Shown: positions 1-8,342, numbered from the stretch's first letter. The stretch is DNA of 64,000 bases from Actinoplanes utahensis (GCF_016862455.1 NZ_BOMZ01000115.1:1-64000), one strand, 5' to 3'. The notes: generated by a model from the sequence alone, not told the origin. A program made the numbers and translations.

Positions 1-56
1 AATCCGCTTCTGCCGATGTGAGTGCGCGCTGAACCGCAGCGAATCGGTTGTCGTGC

Positions 57-407
57 TTAAGGCAGAAGTGTACGGATGAGTTCGCCCTTGACGCCATACA
101 GCTCAATCTCATAGTCGACGTCGAATGAGCGGAGCATGTCAGCCAGCTCATCGACGCGGGTGGGCTCCACCACGCCGGCGAACTTCGGCATCCCGCCGGA
201 GGTGAAGAGGTTCAGTTGGCACCACGAACAGGTGATCTCATACTCGTCCCATGCCGACCTGCGCGAAGCCCAGCTCTGCTGCGCGAATGAGCGCGCAAGC
301 GACCCCAGGTCCAAGGCGTTGTGTATAAACCCGTAAACGTTGTTGTCTAACGCGGCGAGCTCAGCGGCAAGGTCCGAGCCGGGCGTGCCACCCGACGTTG
401 TCGACAT
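57..407 (-). CDS. hypothetical protein, 116 aa
   Basis: The reading frame looks like a genuine soluble protein: mixed composition, a Trp/Cys patch (SAWDEYEITCSWCQ) and a C-terminal half resembling a small alpha/beta fold. The ATG at 407 follows an AGAAAGG ribosome-binding site about ten bases upstream, which supports this start. I do not recognise a family and no signal peptide or membrane segment is visible. It sits at the window edge beside another small hypothetical gene on the same strand and the broken TnsA/TnsB genes, so it may be accessory DNA. Confidence 0.6.
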   Translation of the reverse strand: MSTTSGGTPGSDLAAELAALDNNVYGFIHNALDLGSLARSFAQQSWASRRSAWDEYEITCSWCQLNLFTSGGMPKFAGVVEPTRVDELADMLRSFDVDYEIELYGVKGELIRTLLP

Positions 408-541
408 CCTTGGACCTTTCTGGTTGGACTACGTCTGCTGGTATCAGACGCTGAGCTTACGGAGCCTGGATCTGGCAAATCTCATCCGCGTGCGGCGGCG
501 TACTGTTCTGCCGCTGACCGTGCGCACCACCGCCAACCTCA

Positions 542-973
542 TCACGGTCCGTAGCCAGGACGGAGCGGCTTCGCCTCGATGGGCTCCGTCTCGACAAGGC
601 CCATCGCGAACGGGAAGAACCGCATCTCGTACCGGCGGCCCTCGTGCCGCTCCGTGACCGCAAGTTCCTCGATAACTTCGAGGAAACGGCTGCGCTGCTC
701 GTCGGGCATACCAGCGAGGAAGTAGGCGGTATTCTCCTGGAGGTTTCCGGCCACCCACTCGTCGACATCCTCGTCGGAACAGGTGTCGAGCCACCAAGTG
801 GAATCCACTAGTAAGCCGATGACGCGCTTGAGCGTCTCGTCGCCAGAACTCGCGGCGGGCCTTGGCGCGTGCTGGCTTCCGGGAACCTGGCCGGTGACCC
901 AGCCGATGTCTCGCTCTACCGATGCCACCGCGTTGCGGTCGGCCTGGTCCTCGGGGTAGTCGCTCAACCACAT
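542..973 (-). CDS. conserved hypothetical protein, about 143 aa
   Basis: The frame encodes an acidic, Trp-containing helical protein with motifs DIGWVTG, STWWLDTCSDEDVDEW and an ETLKRVIGLLV helix. The composition is that of a real soluble actinobacterial protein, but I cannot assign a function. The only ATG in frame (973) has no convincing ribosome-binding site. Homology to TnsA on the other strand begins immediately beyond it (about 1006), so the N-terminus may have been altered by that insertion. The frame itself is trusted more than the start. Confidence 0.55.
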   Translation of the reverse strand: MWLSDYPEDQADRNAVASVERDIGWVTGQVPGSQHAPRPAASSGDETLKRVIGLLVDSTWWLDTCSDEDVDEWVAGNLQENTAYFLAGMPDEQRSRFLEVIEELAVTERHEGRRYEMRFFPFAMGLVETEPIEAKPLRPGYGP

Positions 974-1005
974 GAAGAGATCGGTGACGTGGCGGTGAAG
1001 CAGAA

Positions 1006-1610
1006 CGGCGAGGCCAGCGCCACTTTCCCGGTCTCTATTGGGCGGCGTCCACGAACCGGCTGGTCGGCTTCGAGTCGTGGCTGGAACGTGATCACGCGAT
1101 CCTGCTCGATTTCGATCCTCAGGTTCGGACGTTCGCTTCGCAGCCGTTCTGGCTGCACTGGCGAGATGTCAGCACTGGCCGGACGCGTACGCATGCGCCG
1201 GACTTCTTCGCCAGGCTCGCGGACGGCGGCGGGCTGGTGATCGATTGCCGTCCGGCTGATCGGGTCGAGGAGCGATCCGCGGTGGCGTTCACCGCGACGC
1301 GGCGGGCGTGTGAGTCGGTCGGCTGGAGATACCGGCTGGTCGGTGAGATCGATCCGGTTCCGGTCGTGAATCTGCGCTGGTTGGCGGGGTATCGGCATGG
1401 CCGTTACGGCTGCGACCGGCGACGCCGGAAGCGGTACGGTCGGCGTTCTGGAGCCCGGCACCGCTCGTGGCGCAGGCCGCGGAGATCGGCGACCCGATCG
1501 CGGTGCTACCGGTGGTGTTCCATCTGCTGTGGCAAGGGCTGCTCACGGCGGATTTGTCCCGGCCGTTGAGCGATCACACGCTGGTCTGTCGAGCCGAGGC
1601 CGGGCGATGA
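1006..1610 (+). pseudogene. TnsA-like transposon endonuclease subunit, frameshifted
   Basis: Frame 1 reads a TnsA-type endonuclease core: GLYWAASTNRLVGFESWLE, LLDFDPQVRTFASQPFW, APDFFARLADG, VIDCRPADR and ending LAGYRH near 1398. The homologous C-terminus (EIGDPIAVLPVVFHLLW, ending at a TGA at 1608-1610) continues in frame 3, so one frameshift lies around 1393-1425. No start codon or ribosome-binding site precedes about 1006. TnsA makes the 5' strand cut in heteromeric Tn7-like transposases in actinobacteria. The stop overlaps the ATG of the following TnsB remnant, the usual tnsA-tnsB arrangement. The gene is broken and not expected to work. Confidence 0.75.
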
Positions 1611-2065
1611 CCGGCGGTCCGCGAGGCTTGCTGCGGGTCGGGGACCGAGTCCGGTTCGACGGGCGGGATCAGCAGGTGGTGGCGTTGGCCGGCACCACGG
1701 TCCGTCTGCAAGACGATCGCGGTGGTGTCGCCTTGGTGCTGTTCTCCCACGGCATTCGCACGTGCTGACGCGCACAGGGCCTGTGGGGGTTGGTTGATCG
1801 TGGAGCCGCCCGGCAACATTCGCTGGAGGGTAGGACCGACGGACGGTTCGTCGCCGTCCTGGCCGAGGTGCTGGCCGAGCAGGAGTCCTTGTCGACCGGC
1901 ACACGGTCACGGGTGCTGCGCCGAGTCGAACGGCTACTCACCGACCGGCACAGCGAAGGCGTGGTGCCGGTTCCGTCCCGGGCGACCTGCTACCGGCTGG
2001 TTGGCGTGCTGGCCGAGGGCCGGCACACGTTCGGGCAGGCCACCACCCGGCCGAACTGTTCGCCT
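1607..2065 (+). pseudogene. TnsB-like DDE transposase, internally deleted and truncated
   Basis: The ATG at 1607 overlaps the tnsA stop. The first block (LLRVGDRVRFDGRDQQVVAL) matches the N-terminus of actinobacterial TnsB/Mu-type transposases. It ends at a TGA at 1766. A second block in the same frame (GLWGLVDRG, STGTRSRVLRRVERLL, VPVPSRATCYRLV, GRHTFGQATTR) resumes at about 1775, so the normally intervening segment is deleted. Homology stops at about 2065, before the DDE catalytic core. This is a dead transposase fragment marking an old insertion site. The assignment rests on motif recognition, with no search run. Confidence 0.75.
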
Positions 2066-2168
2066 CCGAGCCCAGCAAACATTCCTCACATCGCTGAGCT
2101 GCCCACCGGTTCACCCAGCGGTGACTGCCGACCATCGGGGGGCCGAATCGCCCCGGCCGGCTGGCCCC

Positions 2169-2570
2169 TCAGCCATAGTCGTAGTCACTTTCCGGTCGCA
2201 GCGCTTGGATGAAGCTGACGAAATCTGGCGCGAGCACGGTGATCCGGTAGTCGACCTCCTGTTCGACGTGGACGACACGCGGCTCACCTTCGGAACCGCA
2301 TTCCCGGTAGCCGAACGCGATCATGTCGTGGCCTGCCGAGGGACAGTCGGCGAAATACACGCCGATCTCCGGCTAGCCCCACTCCTCGATGAGAAACCGG
2401 CTGCCTGATCGCCCAGCCAGCGAGCATTCCTTCTCCCGGCCGATCCCCATGATCGCGGTGAGGGCAACATGGTCTTCGGCCCAGGTCGTTCTGCTTGGGG
2501 CTGGCCAACAGGTGTTGCGCGGCACGCCGCCAACCGGCACCACCGCCAGTTCGCGCACCAGCACGGACCA
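2169..2570 (-). pseudogene. SMI1/KNR4-family protein with an in-frame amber stop
   Basis: Reading leftwards, the frame gives VPRNTCWPAPSRTTWAEDHV, IMGIGREKE, RFLIEEWG, then TAG, then PEIGVYFADCPSAGHDMIAF and YRECGSEGEPRVVHVEQE. In this family the residue after EEWG is normally Tyr, so one TAC or TAT to TAG change at about 2370-2372 explains the break without a frameshift. SMI1/KNR4 (SUKH) proteins are often immunity proteins of polymorphic toxins. No toxin gene is visible next to it. The 5' end is uncertain because no clear start codon was found. Confidence 0.65.
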
Positions 2571-3067
2571 TCCATAGCCGATCGCGCCTACCGTCAAGCC
2601 CTGCGCGACACCGCACCGCAATTCAACCGCTTCAGCCGCTCACCCATGCAACTCGCCTGGCAGGCCCGGCTTGAAACCTTGAAGAAGACCCATATGGAGA
2701 CCCGCTACAGCCCAGCTCCGAACGCATCGAACTGATCATCCACTCGGATGTCATCGCCCTTCTCGCACACCACCTTCGTCAAGGCCGGAGAAGCCCAGAA
2801 GGCGTCACCAATAACGAGAGTCGCGGCGCGGGCGTCGCAGCCAACCTGTCACCACGCAGGTCAAACAGTCACCAGGCCGCCATGATCACCAAGACTCCGG
2901 ACGAAGATCCACAAGCATGAAGCAACGTCGAGACTAGCCGCAACCTGGGATTCTCACCCGACTTGTCACCCCGGGGCGGTCCAGAACGCTTGCGACCGCC
3001 ATGATCCTTGAGATCGGACAACTTCGCGTCATGCTAGACGCTTGTGGTTCTTGGACCTCGCGGAGCA
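2571..3067. other. gene-free stretch with scattered remnants
   Basis: I see no supported gene here. Short open frames are unconserved in composition and lack ribosome-binding sites. The right end carries the first copy of a short repeat (2998-3026) found again near 4.2 kb. Base composition is less GC-rich than the rest of the window, consistent with eroded mobile DNA. Confidence 0.5.
2998..3026 (+). repeat. short dispersed repeat, copy 1
   Basis: GCCATGATC-TTGAGATCGGACAA-CTTCG occurs here and, with a few differences, again at 4202-4233. Both copies lie just outside the block holding the DinB gene and a doubtful ORF. They could be ends of a lost insertion sequence, but neither copy is next to a recognisable transposase. 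Confidence 0.5.
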
Positions 3068-3823
3068 TCACGCATACTCCTGTTCCAGGATGGCCAGGTC
3101 GCGGTTGGCGAACTGCACGTGCGCCCACTGGTCGCTGAAGATGACTTGCAGGCACTTAACCGCCGTACGTTCGGCGGGCGGCGGGCAGCCGATCGCGGTG
3201 TTCGGCCCGCGCACCCGGTCCAGCTCCTCCTGTGTGACCTGCGCCAGATATGTGCGCAGATCGGCGATCCGCTCGGCGCGCACGGCGAGGATCTCGTCGA
3301 GGGTGGGCGCGGCCGACTCGTCGATGCCGAACTCGGCGCCGTCGGTGGTGAACGATGCGGGTACGCCGATCGGATGGAACGGGCTCGGGCGAAGGGCCGT
3401 CGCGTGGCCATACCAGGCGTCCACGACGAAGATCGTGTGGCGCAGGGTTTGGGCCAGTGACCACTCGTTGTTCACTGATCTGTAGACGGCCTCGTCCGGC
3501 AGCGCGCTCGCGCGTTGGACCGTCGCGCGCCACAGCTCCTCGATGACGTCCACCGCGTCGCGCATCGTCTCAGGTGTGGTCGGCCGCAGTCGCAGCCGTT
3601 CGGGGTGCAGGCGATCCAGCTCGGCCTCGATCAACGGCATCACCTCCACGCCGTTGACGCGCAGCCCGTTGATCGCCCCGTCGATGTCGGCGTTGAACAG
3701 CACGACACCACGCATCCGGGCGCCGCTGAGATCCACCTCCCGGAAGGTCGCGCCGGCCATGGACAGGTCAATGAACTCCGCACCCTCGTAATCGGGCTGC
3801 TGCACGAATCGCGTCATCGGCAC
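3068..3823 (-). CDS. DinB-family protein with N-terminal pentapeptide segment
   Basis: Residues 10-60 contain pentapeptide-like repeats (FIDLS, ATFRE, VDLSG, ARMRG, VVLFN). The remainder is a DinB/MDMPI-type four-helix bundle with the usual NNEWSLAQTLRHT and VDAWYG segments. DinB-like proteins are metal-binding and often thiol-dependent enzymes of detoxification or stress; no substrate can be inferred here. The GTG at 3823 is placed about ten bases after an AGGGGG ribosome-binding site; an internal ATG at 3817 is also possible. It is complete at 251 residues and sits alone between remnants. Confidence 0.8.
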   Translation of the reverse strand: MPMTRFVQQPDYEGAEFIDLSMAGATFREVDLSGARMRGVVLFNADIDGAINGLRVNGVEVMPLIEAELDRLHPERLRLRPTTPETMRDAVDVIEELWRATVQRASALPDEAVYRSVNNEWSLAQTLRHTIFVVDAWYGHATALRPSPFHPIGVPASFTTDGAEFGIDESAAPTLDEILAVRAERIADLRTYLAQVTQEELDRVRGPNTAIGCPPPAERTAVKCLQVIFSDQWAHVQFANRDLAILEQEYA

Positions 3824-3899
3824 ATCGTAGGGGCCCCCTCTGACAAGACCCGTTGAATCGTCGGTAGGCGCCGAGCCCGCCGCCTACCGGCCCAGGTCG

Positions 3900-4154
3900 C
3901 TACGACTCCACGGGACTGCACCGGCAGATCAAGATCCAGGCACCGTAAGCGACAGCCGGATCGGCTATCCCTTCCTCGGCGAACGACGGCGGGCGATACC
4001 TCAAAACCCGCAAGTACATTGAGAATCCCAGCAAAACCGTCTCACCCGAAATGTCATTAAGCAGCTCAGACATCCTGGCCCCGCCAGGATTTTTGCGACG
4101 GACAGAATCGCTCCAAGAACTGGAATCATTTTTGAGACGAACAGCAGCGATCAT
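3900..4154 (-). CDS. doubtful small ORF, 84 aa
   Basis: An ATG-initiated frame with plausible composition (helical, LLGFSMYLRVLRYRPPSF) but no ribosome-binding site and no recognised family. It lies between the two copies of a short repeat, in a locally AT-richer patch. It may be a gene fragment carried with a mobile element, or chance. Confidence 0.25.
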   Translation of the reverse strand: MIAAVRLKNDSSSWSDSVRRKNPGGARMSELLNDISGETVLLGFSMYLRVLRYRPPSFAEEGIADPAVAYGAWILICRCSPVES

Positions 4155-4201
4155 GTCTCAACAGAAACCGGTGTCTCGCTGATCAGCGCCCTTGTGCCAC
4201 T

Positions 4202-4233
4202 GCCATGATCATTGAGATCGGACAACCACTTCG
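4202..4233 (+). repeat. short dispersed repeat, copy 2
   Basis: Second copy of the GCCATGATC-TTGAGATCGGACAA-CTTCG element described at 2998-3026, with a two-base insertion (CCACTTCG against CTTCG). It lies at the 3' side of the small membrane protein gene. Confidence 0.5.
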
Positions 4234-4246
4234 GGGCAACGGGCGT

Positions 4247-4450
4247 TCAGTGGCTGGGGCGGCGTCCGCCCCAGCTGGCAAGGAGCAGACCGGCGACCAC
4301 TAGGACAATATGGCCGGCCAGTCGAGCCCCGAAGCCGCCGGGTAGCCAGCCGAGCAGGCCGGCGTTGTCATGGTCCACGAGTTGGCGGACTGCGCCTTGA
4401 GCTCCGTAGACCAGCAGAATCATGCCGATGACCAGCGTCGTTGTCCTCAT
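4247..4450 (-). CDS. small two-helix membrane protein, 67 aa
   Basis: Starting at the ATG at 4450 the product has an N-terminal hydrophobic helix (TLVIGMILLVYGAQGAV) and a second helix (HIVLVVAGLLLASW) joined by a short hydrophilic loop. A GAGGG sequence lies at a suitable distance upstream. A longer frame extends to 4567, but that would run through the palindromic operator, so the shorter start is preferred. It is divergent from the TetR gene and shares its operator, so it is the likely repressed target. Function unknown. Confidence 0.65.
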   Translation of the reverse strand: MRTTTLVIGMILLVYGAQGAVRQLVDHDNAGLLGWLPGGFGARLAGHIVLVVAGLLLASWGGRRPSH

Positions 4451-4470
4451 GACAAGGCCCTCCCCTATAT

Positions 4471-4510
4471 TGGTACGGTTGCACCATATCTTAGTGGTGC
4501 GACCGTACCA
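4471..4510. promoter_or_regulatory. TetR-type palindromic operator
   Basis: A 16-bp inverted repeat, TGGTACGGTTGCACCA / TGGTGCGACCGTACCA with an 8-bp spacer and one mismatch, lies between the divergent membrane protein and TetR genes. Size, symmetry and location fit an autoregulatory TetR operator covering both promoters. Confidence 0.8.
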
Positions 4511-4528
4511 GATTGATGGGAGCTTTGA

Positions 4529-5122
4529 ATGCCTCGCCAGGTCGACCATGAGGCGCGGCGCCGCCACATCGCTGCTGCGGTATGGCGGCTGGCCGCATCC
4601 GGAGGACTCGAAGACGCGACGATCCGCCGCGTCGCGGCGGAGGCGGGAGTGCCCGCCCGGCAGTTGCAGTACTACTTCGGCACCCGCGAGGACCTGTTGC
4701 TGGGCGCTCTCGAGCTACTCAACCGCGACGGTGAGGCCGAGGCCCGGGAACGCGTCGCCGCACTAGGCCCGGAGCCGGAACCCCGCGACGTGCTGCGCAG
4801 TGTCCTGCTCGAATTCCTCCCGCTGGACGAGAGCCGCCGACAGCGGCACCTGGTGCACATGGCCTACTTCGTTCGGTTCATGACGGAGGATGCACTACGC
4901 GATCGGATCCGCGACGCGCCGCCAGAGCTGGAGGATCTGATTGCCATGCTCCTGCCAGAGGGACGGCGGGACGAAGCGGACTTCCTGTTGGCAGGAACGA
5001 CCGGACTGCAGGGCCAAATGTTGCTCGGGCAGTTGAGCGCGGAACGGGCGATCGAGCTGATCGATCGCCAGCTCGACCGGCTCTTCGCGCCGATGGATCG
5101 ACCTGCGGATCGTGGTCTCTGA
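4529..5122 (+). CDS. TetR/AcrR-family transcriptional repressor
   Basis: A 197-residue protein with an N-terminal helix-turn-helix (residues about 10-55: RRHIAAAVWRLAASGG, DATIRRVAAEAGVPARQLQYYF) and a helical ligand-binding C-terminal domain, the standard size and layout of the family. The ATG at 4529 follows GGGAGC. It is divergent from the small membrane protein, and the large palindrome between them is its probable binding site. The ligand is not predictable. Expected to repress itself and its neighbour until ligand binds. Confidence 0.88.
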   Translation: MPRQVDHEARRRHIAAAVWRLAASGGLEDATIRRVAAEAGVPARQLQYYFGTREDLLLGALELLNRDGEAEARERVAALGPEPEPRDVLRSVLLEFLPLDESRRQRHLVHMAYFVRFMTEDALRDRIRDAPPELEDLIAMLLPEGRRDEADFLLAGTTGLQGQMLLGQLSAERAIELIDRQLDRLFAPMDRPADRGL

Positions 5123-5134
5123 GCATCGTGCTGA

Positions 5135-5323
5135 TCAGGCGGCAATGAGCTTGGGTAGCGCGGCCCGCCGACCCTCTACGCGGGCGATCCGGCGGGTCAT
5201 CAGGGTGATGTTTGCCCAGGTGATGTGGGCTTCGGAGTGTTCGGGGAGGCGTTCGCAGTCGCGGGCGTTGCGGCGGGCGCGCATCAGCCAGGACAGTGAC
5301 CGTTCCACGATCCACCGGCGGGT
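5135..5323 (-). pseudogene. IS5-family transposase, C-terminal fragment
   Basis: Read on the minus strand the segment encodes RRWIVERSLSWLMRARRNA, RDCERLPEHSEAHITWA and ITLMTRRIARVEG before a TGA at 5135-5137. RWxVER and the Tyr/Cys-E-R-L-P stretch are the conserved DDE C-terminus of IS5-group transposases. The rest of the gene is absent upstream of 5323. No terminal inverted repeat was found. Confidence 0.75.
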
Positions 5324-5449
5324 TCTATGGAATCTAATTTGTCAAGTCTGTCCGGCTATGGCGGACCAGCTTTCTCGCGAATCCGCGTTGTCTGCCCGCG
5401 ATTATGCAGCCGCACTGAGGCAGAAGCGGATGTCGGTGAGCTCTGTAGA

Positions 5450-5959
5450 TCAGGGGGCGAAGTTCCAATACGTCGGCAGGGCGCCGTCACACAGAGCACA
5501 GGTGAAGTCGCTGTCGCGGACGATGTTGCGCTCGCCGCAGGACGGACATCGCCGGAAGACGAGCTTGGTGGTGAAGTCCCCGGGGTGCTTGAGACCTAGG
5601 CGATCGAGCGCTGTGCCGACTGCCGTCCAGCAGTCCGGATCGGGACAGTAGCCGGTCGATTGGTTGGTTACCTCAAGCACGTGCCGCGCGCCGGCTGCGC
5701 CGACGAACGTTATCTCGCCCGCGGCAAGCACGTCGCGGCCAGTTGCGAGGGCAACATGCTCGCTGCGACGCGGGGCGACCCTGAGCGAGCCGTCGAGCGC
5801 AACGACGAATGTGAACGGCTCGTCCAACTCGGCTCGAGTCCGCCCGGCCAGCCAGCGATCAAGAACAGCGCGGGAGCCGACATTGACCGCCTCCATGGAT
5901 GGACGTTCGTCCTGGAGTTCTGCTGGACCGACGTAGCGATACCGGCCCGGATTTCTCAT
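5450..5959 (-). CDS. conserved hypothetical protein with C-terminal zinc ribbon
   Basis: With the start at the ATG at 5959 the protein has 169 residues. The N-terminal half contains RYRYVGPAEL and FTFVVALDGSLRVAPRRSEH. The C-terminus carries two CxxC pairs (RRCPSCGERN and FTCALCDG), forming a probable zinc ribbon. A longer frame reaches 6109 but adds low-complexity sequence and would overlap the divergent gene's promoter. I recall similar unnamed proteins in Actinoplanes and Streptomyces, but function is unknown. It is divergent from the hypothetical gene at 6096. Confidence 0.65.
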   Translation of the reverse strand: MRNPGRYRYVGPAELQDERPSMEAVNVGSRAVLDRWLAGRTRAELDEPFTFVVALDGSLRVAPRRSEHVALATGRDVLAAGEITFVGAAGARHVLEVTNQSTGYCPDPDCWTAVGTALDRLGLKHPGDFTTKLVFRRCPSCGERNIVRDSDFTCALCDGALPTYWNFAP

Positions 5960-6095
5960 CGCGCGACGGTAGCCAGCCGCAGCAGGGGTCGTCGAGCCAG
6001 TTTGCGCACCCTGACCGTCGGTGAGCTCGACCGCGCGGATCGCGGCATGAGAGTGCGAGCTCTCCGGCGAAGTACAACGATATACATTGATTGTC

Positions 6096-6788
6096 ATGAC
6101 AAGGGCCACGGTTCTTCGCGGTCTGCTGCAGAACGGCAGGGACTATGGCGTGCCATGGCTGGAGGAGTTTGCCCTCGACCTTGACCTGCCCGTGGCGGAT
6201 GTCCTGGTAGTTGCGGGGCATCCGGTGCCTGGCCACCTCCTGCCACCGGAGCGTGACCAGAAGGTCTTGCGGGAATTCGCCTACCGAGTGACGTACTGCA
6301 ACCATATGCAACTGACGGCTCTCGGCGAATTCCTCCACGCTATGCCGGACGAGCGCTCAGCGGCCGAGCCCCGCCCGGCACGCGACCTCGCCGATCCGGA
6401 CCCCTTTCCGGCCGTACTGCGCGGACTCATGGCGAATCGCGGTTTTGGCGCGCGGGAAGTGCCGTTCGTCGGGCTGTCGAGGAGCACGATCGCGGGCATG
6501 TTGGGAGGGGCATGGCATCAGCTGCCGCAACTCCAGGCAGTGGCCGGTTTGCTGGGCTGGAGGTTGAATGACCTGGCGGTCCTCGCGAGCGAGCCTGTGC
6601 AGCCGCTGGACCACGGCCCGATGTTCTGTCGCCATGTTGGCGCGGTGTTTTTGGCTGCTGTTCCGCGAACCTCCAAGCAGCTGACTCGCGCGGCTCATGA
6701 GGCAGATCGGCTGAGTTCGCGTCAAGATGATGGGCTGTGGAGACCCGTTTCCAAGGGCATCGAGGATTGCCCGGACGCCGAGGTGTAG
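6096..6788 (+). CDS. hypothetical protein with possible HTH segments, 230 aa
   Basis: The ATG at 6096 (a TTG at 6087 is in the same frame) has almost no leader and no clear ribosome-binding site, suggesting a leaderless transcript. The product has segments resembling XRE-type helix-turn-helices (ATVLRGLLQNGRDYGVPWL; a central VPFVGLSRSTIAGMLGG followed by LPQLQAVAGLLGWRLNDL). No catalytic motif is visible. It may be a DNA-binding regulator, with low certainty. It is divergent from the zinc-ribbon gene. Confidence 0.6.
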   Translation: MTRATVLRGLLQNGRDYGVPWLEEFALDLDLPVADVLVVAGHPVPGHLLPPERDQKVLREFAYRVTYCNHMQLTALGEFLHAMPDERSAAEPRPARDLADPDPFPAVLRGLMANRGFGAREVPFVGLSRSTIAGMLGGAWHQLPQLQAVAGLLGWRLNDLAVLASEPVQPLDHGPMFCRHVGAVFLAAVPRTSKQLTRAAHEADRLSSRQDDGLWRPVSKGIEDCPDAEV

Positions 6789-6869
6789 CGCCTTATCTCG
6801 GAGAAACACGACGCCCTCTCATCGGCAGAAGAGCGAGCTGGCAGATCGCGACGCCTTTCCAGCTCGCGT

Positions 6870-7195
6870 CTACTCACCGTGATGGCTCTTCGTGATGGCG
6901 AGGATCGGGAGCAAGGTGGCCGTGGCAGGCGCTCCGATCTGTCGTGGGGTGGAACCGGCCGGTGTGGGAACGTCGACGAGCCGCTCGAGCAGTTGGTCGA
7001 GGGCGGCCTGGCCGTCGTCGACGGCGGCGCGTTCGTCGTCGGTGAGAGGGATGCTGGCCAGCATGCGCTGAAGGTTGTCTTTGGCCTCGAGTAGCTGGCC
7101 TTTTGACGACGCTTTCGGTGTGTAGAAGTCGCAGCGGGCGCAGGCCATGCGGTGCTGGCATTGCTCGAAGAACGTGTAGGTGCAGCGTAACCCGC
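6870..7195 (-). pseudogene. C-terminal tail of a tyrosine recombinase/integrase
   Basis: The minus-strand frame reads TYTFFEQCQHRMACARCDFY, TPKASSKGQLLEAKDNLQRM and VDVPTPAGSTPRQIG. This Cys-rich zinc-finger tail is typical of Tn554-type or related tyrosine recombinases in actinobacteria. The catalytic core is missing: upstream the frame runs directly into an unrelated protein fragment at about 7195, so an integrative element has left only its end. Confidence 0.65.
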
Positions 7196-7389
7196 ACACC
7201 CGCCAGGAGGCCGCCGGACGTGAAGTAAGTGGTCAGCAGGAGATCATCGAAATGAACCCCACCATCCCACTCCCAGGCGTCGAACCCGACGGCAGTCTCC
7301 GCCTCCACGCGGCTCATACCGAACCGCAGCGGACCGACCCCCACCAGGGGCTGGAACACCCACGCGGGGTTCCTCGTGGAAGCATGCAT
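7195..7389 (-). pseudogene. N-terminal fragment of a hypothetical protein, cut by recombinase remnant
   Basis: From the ATG at 7389 the frame reads PAWVFQPLVGVGPLRFGMSR, AETAVGFDAWEWDGGVHFDD and LLLTTYFTSGGLLAGV, then changes abruptly into shifted recombinase-tail sequence near 7195. The WVFxPLVGVGPLRFGMSR motif is familiar from small conserved actinobacterial proteins of unknown function. The gene has lost its 3' part to the insertion. Confidence 0.5.
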
Positions 7390-7539
7390 TGATCGAGACT
7401 AGATGATCAATACCGCACGGGCGTCAGGCGTACGCTCCGCGGCAGAACAGCATGTGACTGGCACTTCTACACTCGGGCAAGATGAGTGGAATTTGTGGTT
7501 CTGGTTGGATCAGGCTGACTCCTCATCCGAGCTGGCGAT

Positions 7540-7989
7540 TCAGCGAGCCAGGCTCGCAAGAGCCGCTATCGCTAGAATCACCAATGCGATTCTTAGTAGG
7601 TAACCTGCTTGATGGAGAGACCGGTACTTCGCTGTAGCGATCCGCGAGAGTACCAGCAGTTCGCCGAGTTGATAGTCTTCGTTGAGCGCATCACGCAGGC
7701 CGTCGTGATCGAACTGCGCCCAGTGCAGGAAACTGCCGCGACCGGATGCGTCCAGGCGTGGCAGGACGACATTCAACAAGAGCCACACCGCCGCGAAAGC
7801 GGCAACACCGCCTACTATCGCCAAGGTCGTGATCGGCCAGGTTGGACGGAACAGGCTCTTGGCATTGGCGGCGAGCGGGCCGACGGCGAGGGCGATAGTA
7901 GCCAGTACGATAGACGCCTGCGTGTTAGCGCTGTAGATCTCACTACGAACGGCGGCGATCTCGTTGTCGATACGCGGATCGGTCGCCAT
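7540..7989 (-). CDS. Pycsar-effector-like (PycTM) membrane protein
   Basis: The ATG at 7989 has a strong GGAGGA ribosome-binding site five bases upstream and gives 149 residues. The layout is an N-terminal amphipathic helix (IDNEIAAVRSEIYSANTQAS), a transmembrane pair at about 27-45 and 52-74, a cytosolic segment (GSFLHWAQFDHDGLRDAL, LLVLSRIATAKYRSLHQAGY) and a final transmembrane helix. This matches the Pycsar effector family, membrane proteins that respond to cUMP/cCMP from a phage-activated cyclase. No pyrimidine cyclase gene is visible nearby, so it is an orphan or has another role. Confidence 0.65.
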   Translation of the reverse strand: MATDPRIDNEIAAVRSEIYSANTQASIVLATIALAVGPLAANAKSLFRPTWPITTLAIVGGVAAFAAVWLLLNVVLPRLDASGRGSFLHWAQFDHDGLRDALNEDYQLGELLVLSRIATAKYRSLHQAGYLLRIALVILAIAALASLAR

Positions 7990-8342
7990 AGCGTCCTCCT
8001 GCATGTTTTGGGTCTCTTTCGCCGTCCTCGGCTGGGATGACGAAGTATGGGCTTGTCCCGGTAATCCTGTACCAACATCCGAGGGGTTGCCTGGTGGCGT
8101 GCACCTAGCGGACATTTTTGCAGCCGCCGCGCTTCAGCGTGGTGATGCATGCCAGGTTTATCAAATGTCCCGCTGTCCGTACGGCTGATGAAGGCAAACA
8201 GCCATGACTCATAGCAGCTTTGTGAGGGATGCGCTCATCTCGGCAGTTGAGCGCGTTCGTAGTGCCCGACTCCGGACTGGCCGACGGTGACGGAGCGTCA
8301 TCCGGCGAGGATGGGCGCATCTAGCCTCTATCGACGCTCGTT
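7990..8342. other. intergenic stretch without a supported gene
   Basis: Open frames here have poor composition and no ribosome-binding sites. The left part should contain the promoter of the Pycsar-like gene. The right end borders the transposase remnant. No repeat or stem-loop stood out. Confidence 0.4.

Noticed and set aside
2934..3155. Minus-strand 73-residue ORF across the first short repeat
   Set aside because: Composition is non-protein-like and it overlaps the well-supported DinB-type gene end.
7403..7603. Plus-strand 66-residue ORF
   Set aside because: It overlaps the end of the Pycsar-like gene on the other strand, and has no ribosome-binding site or recognised motif.
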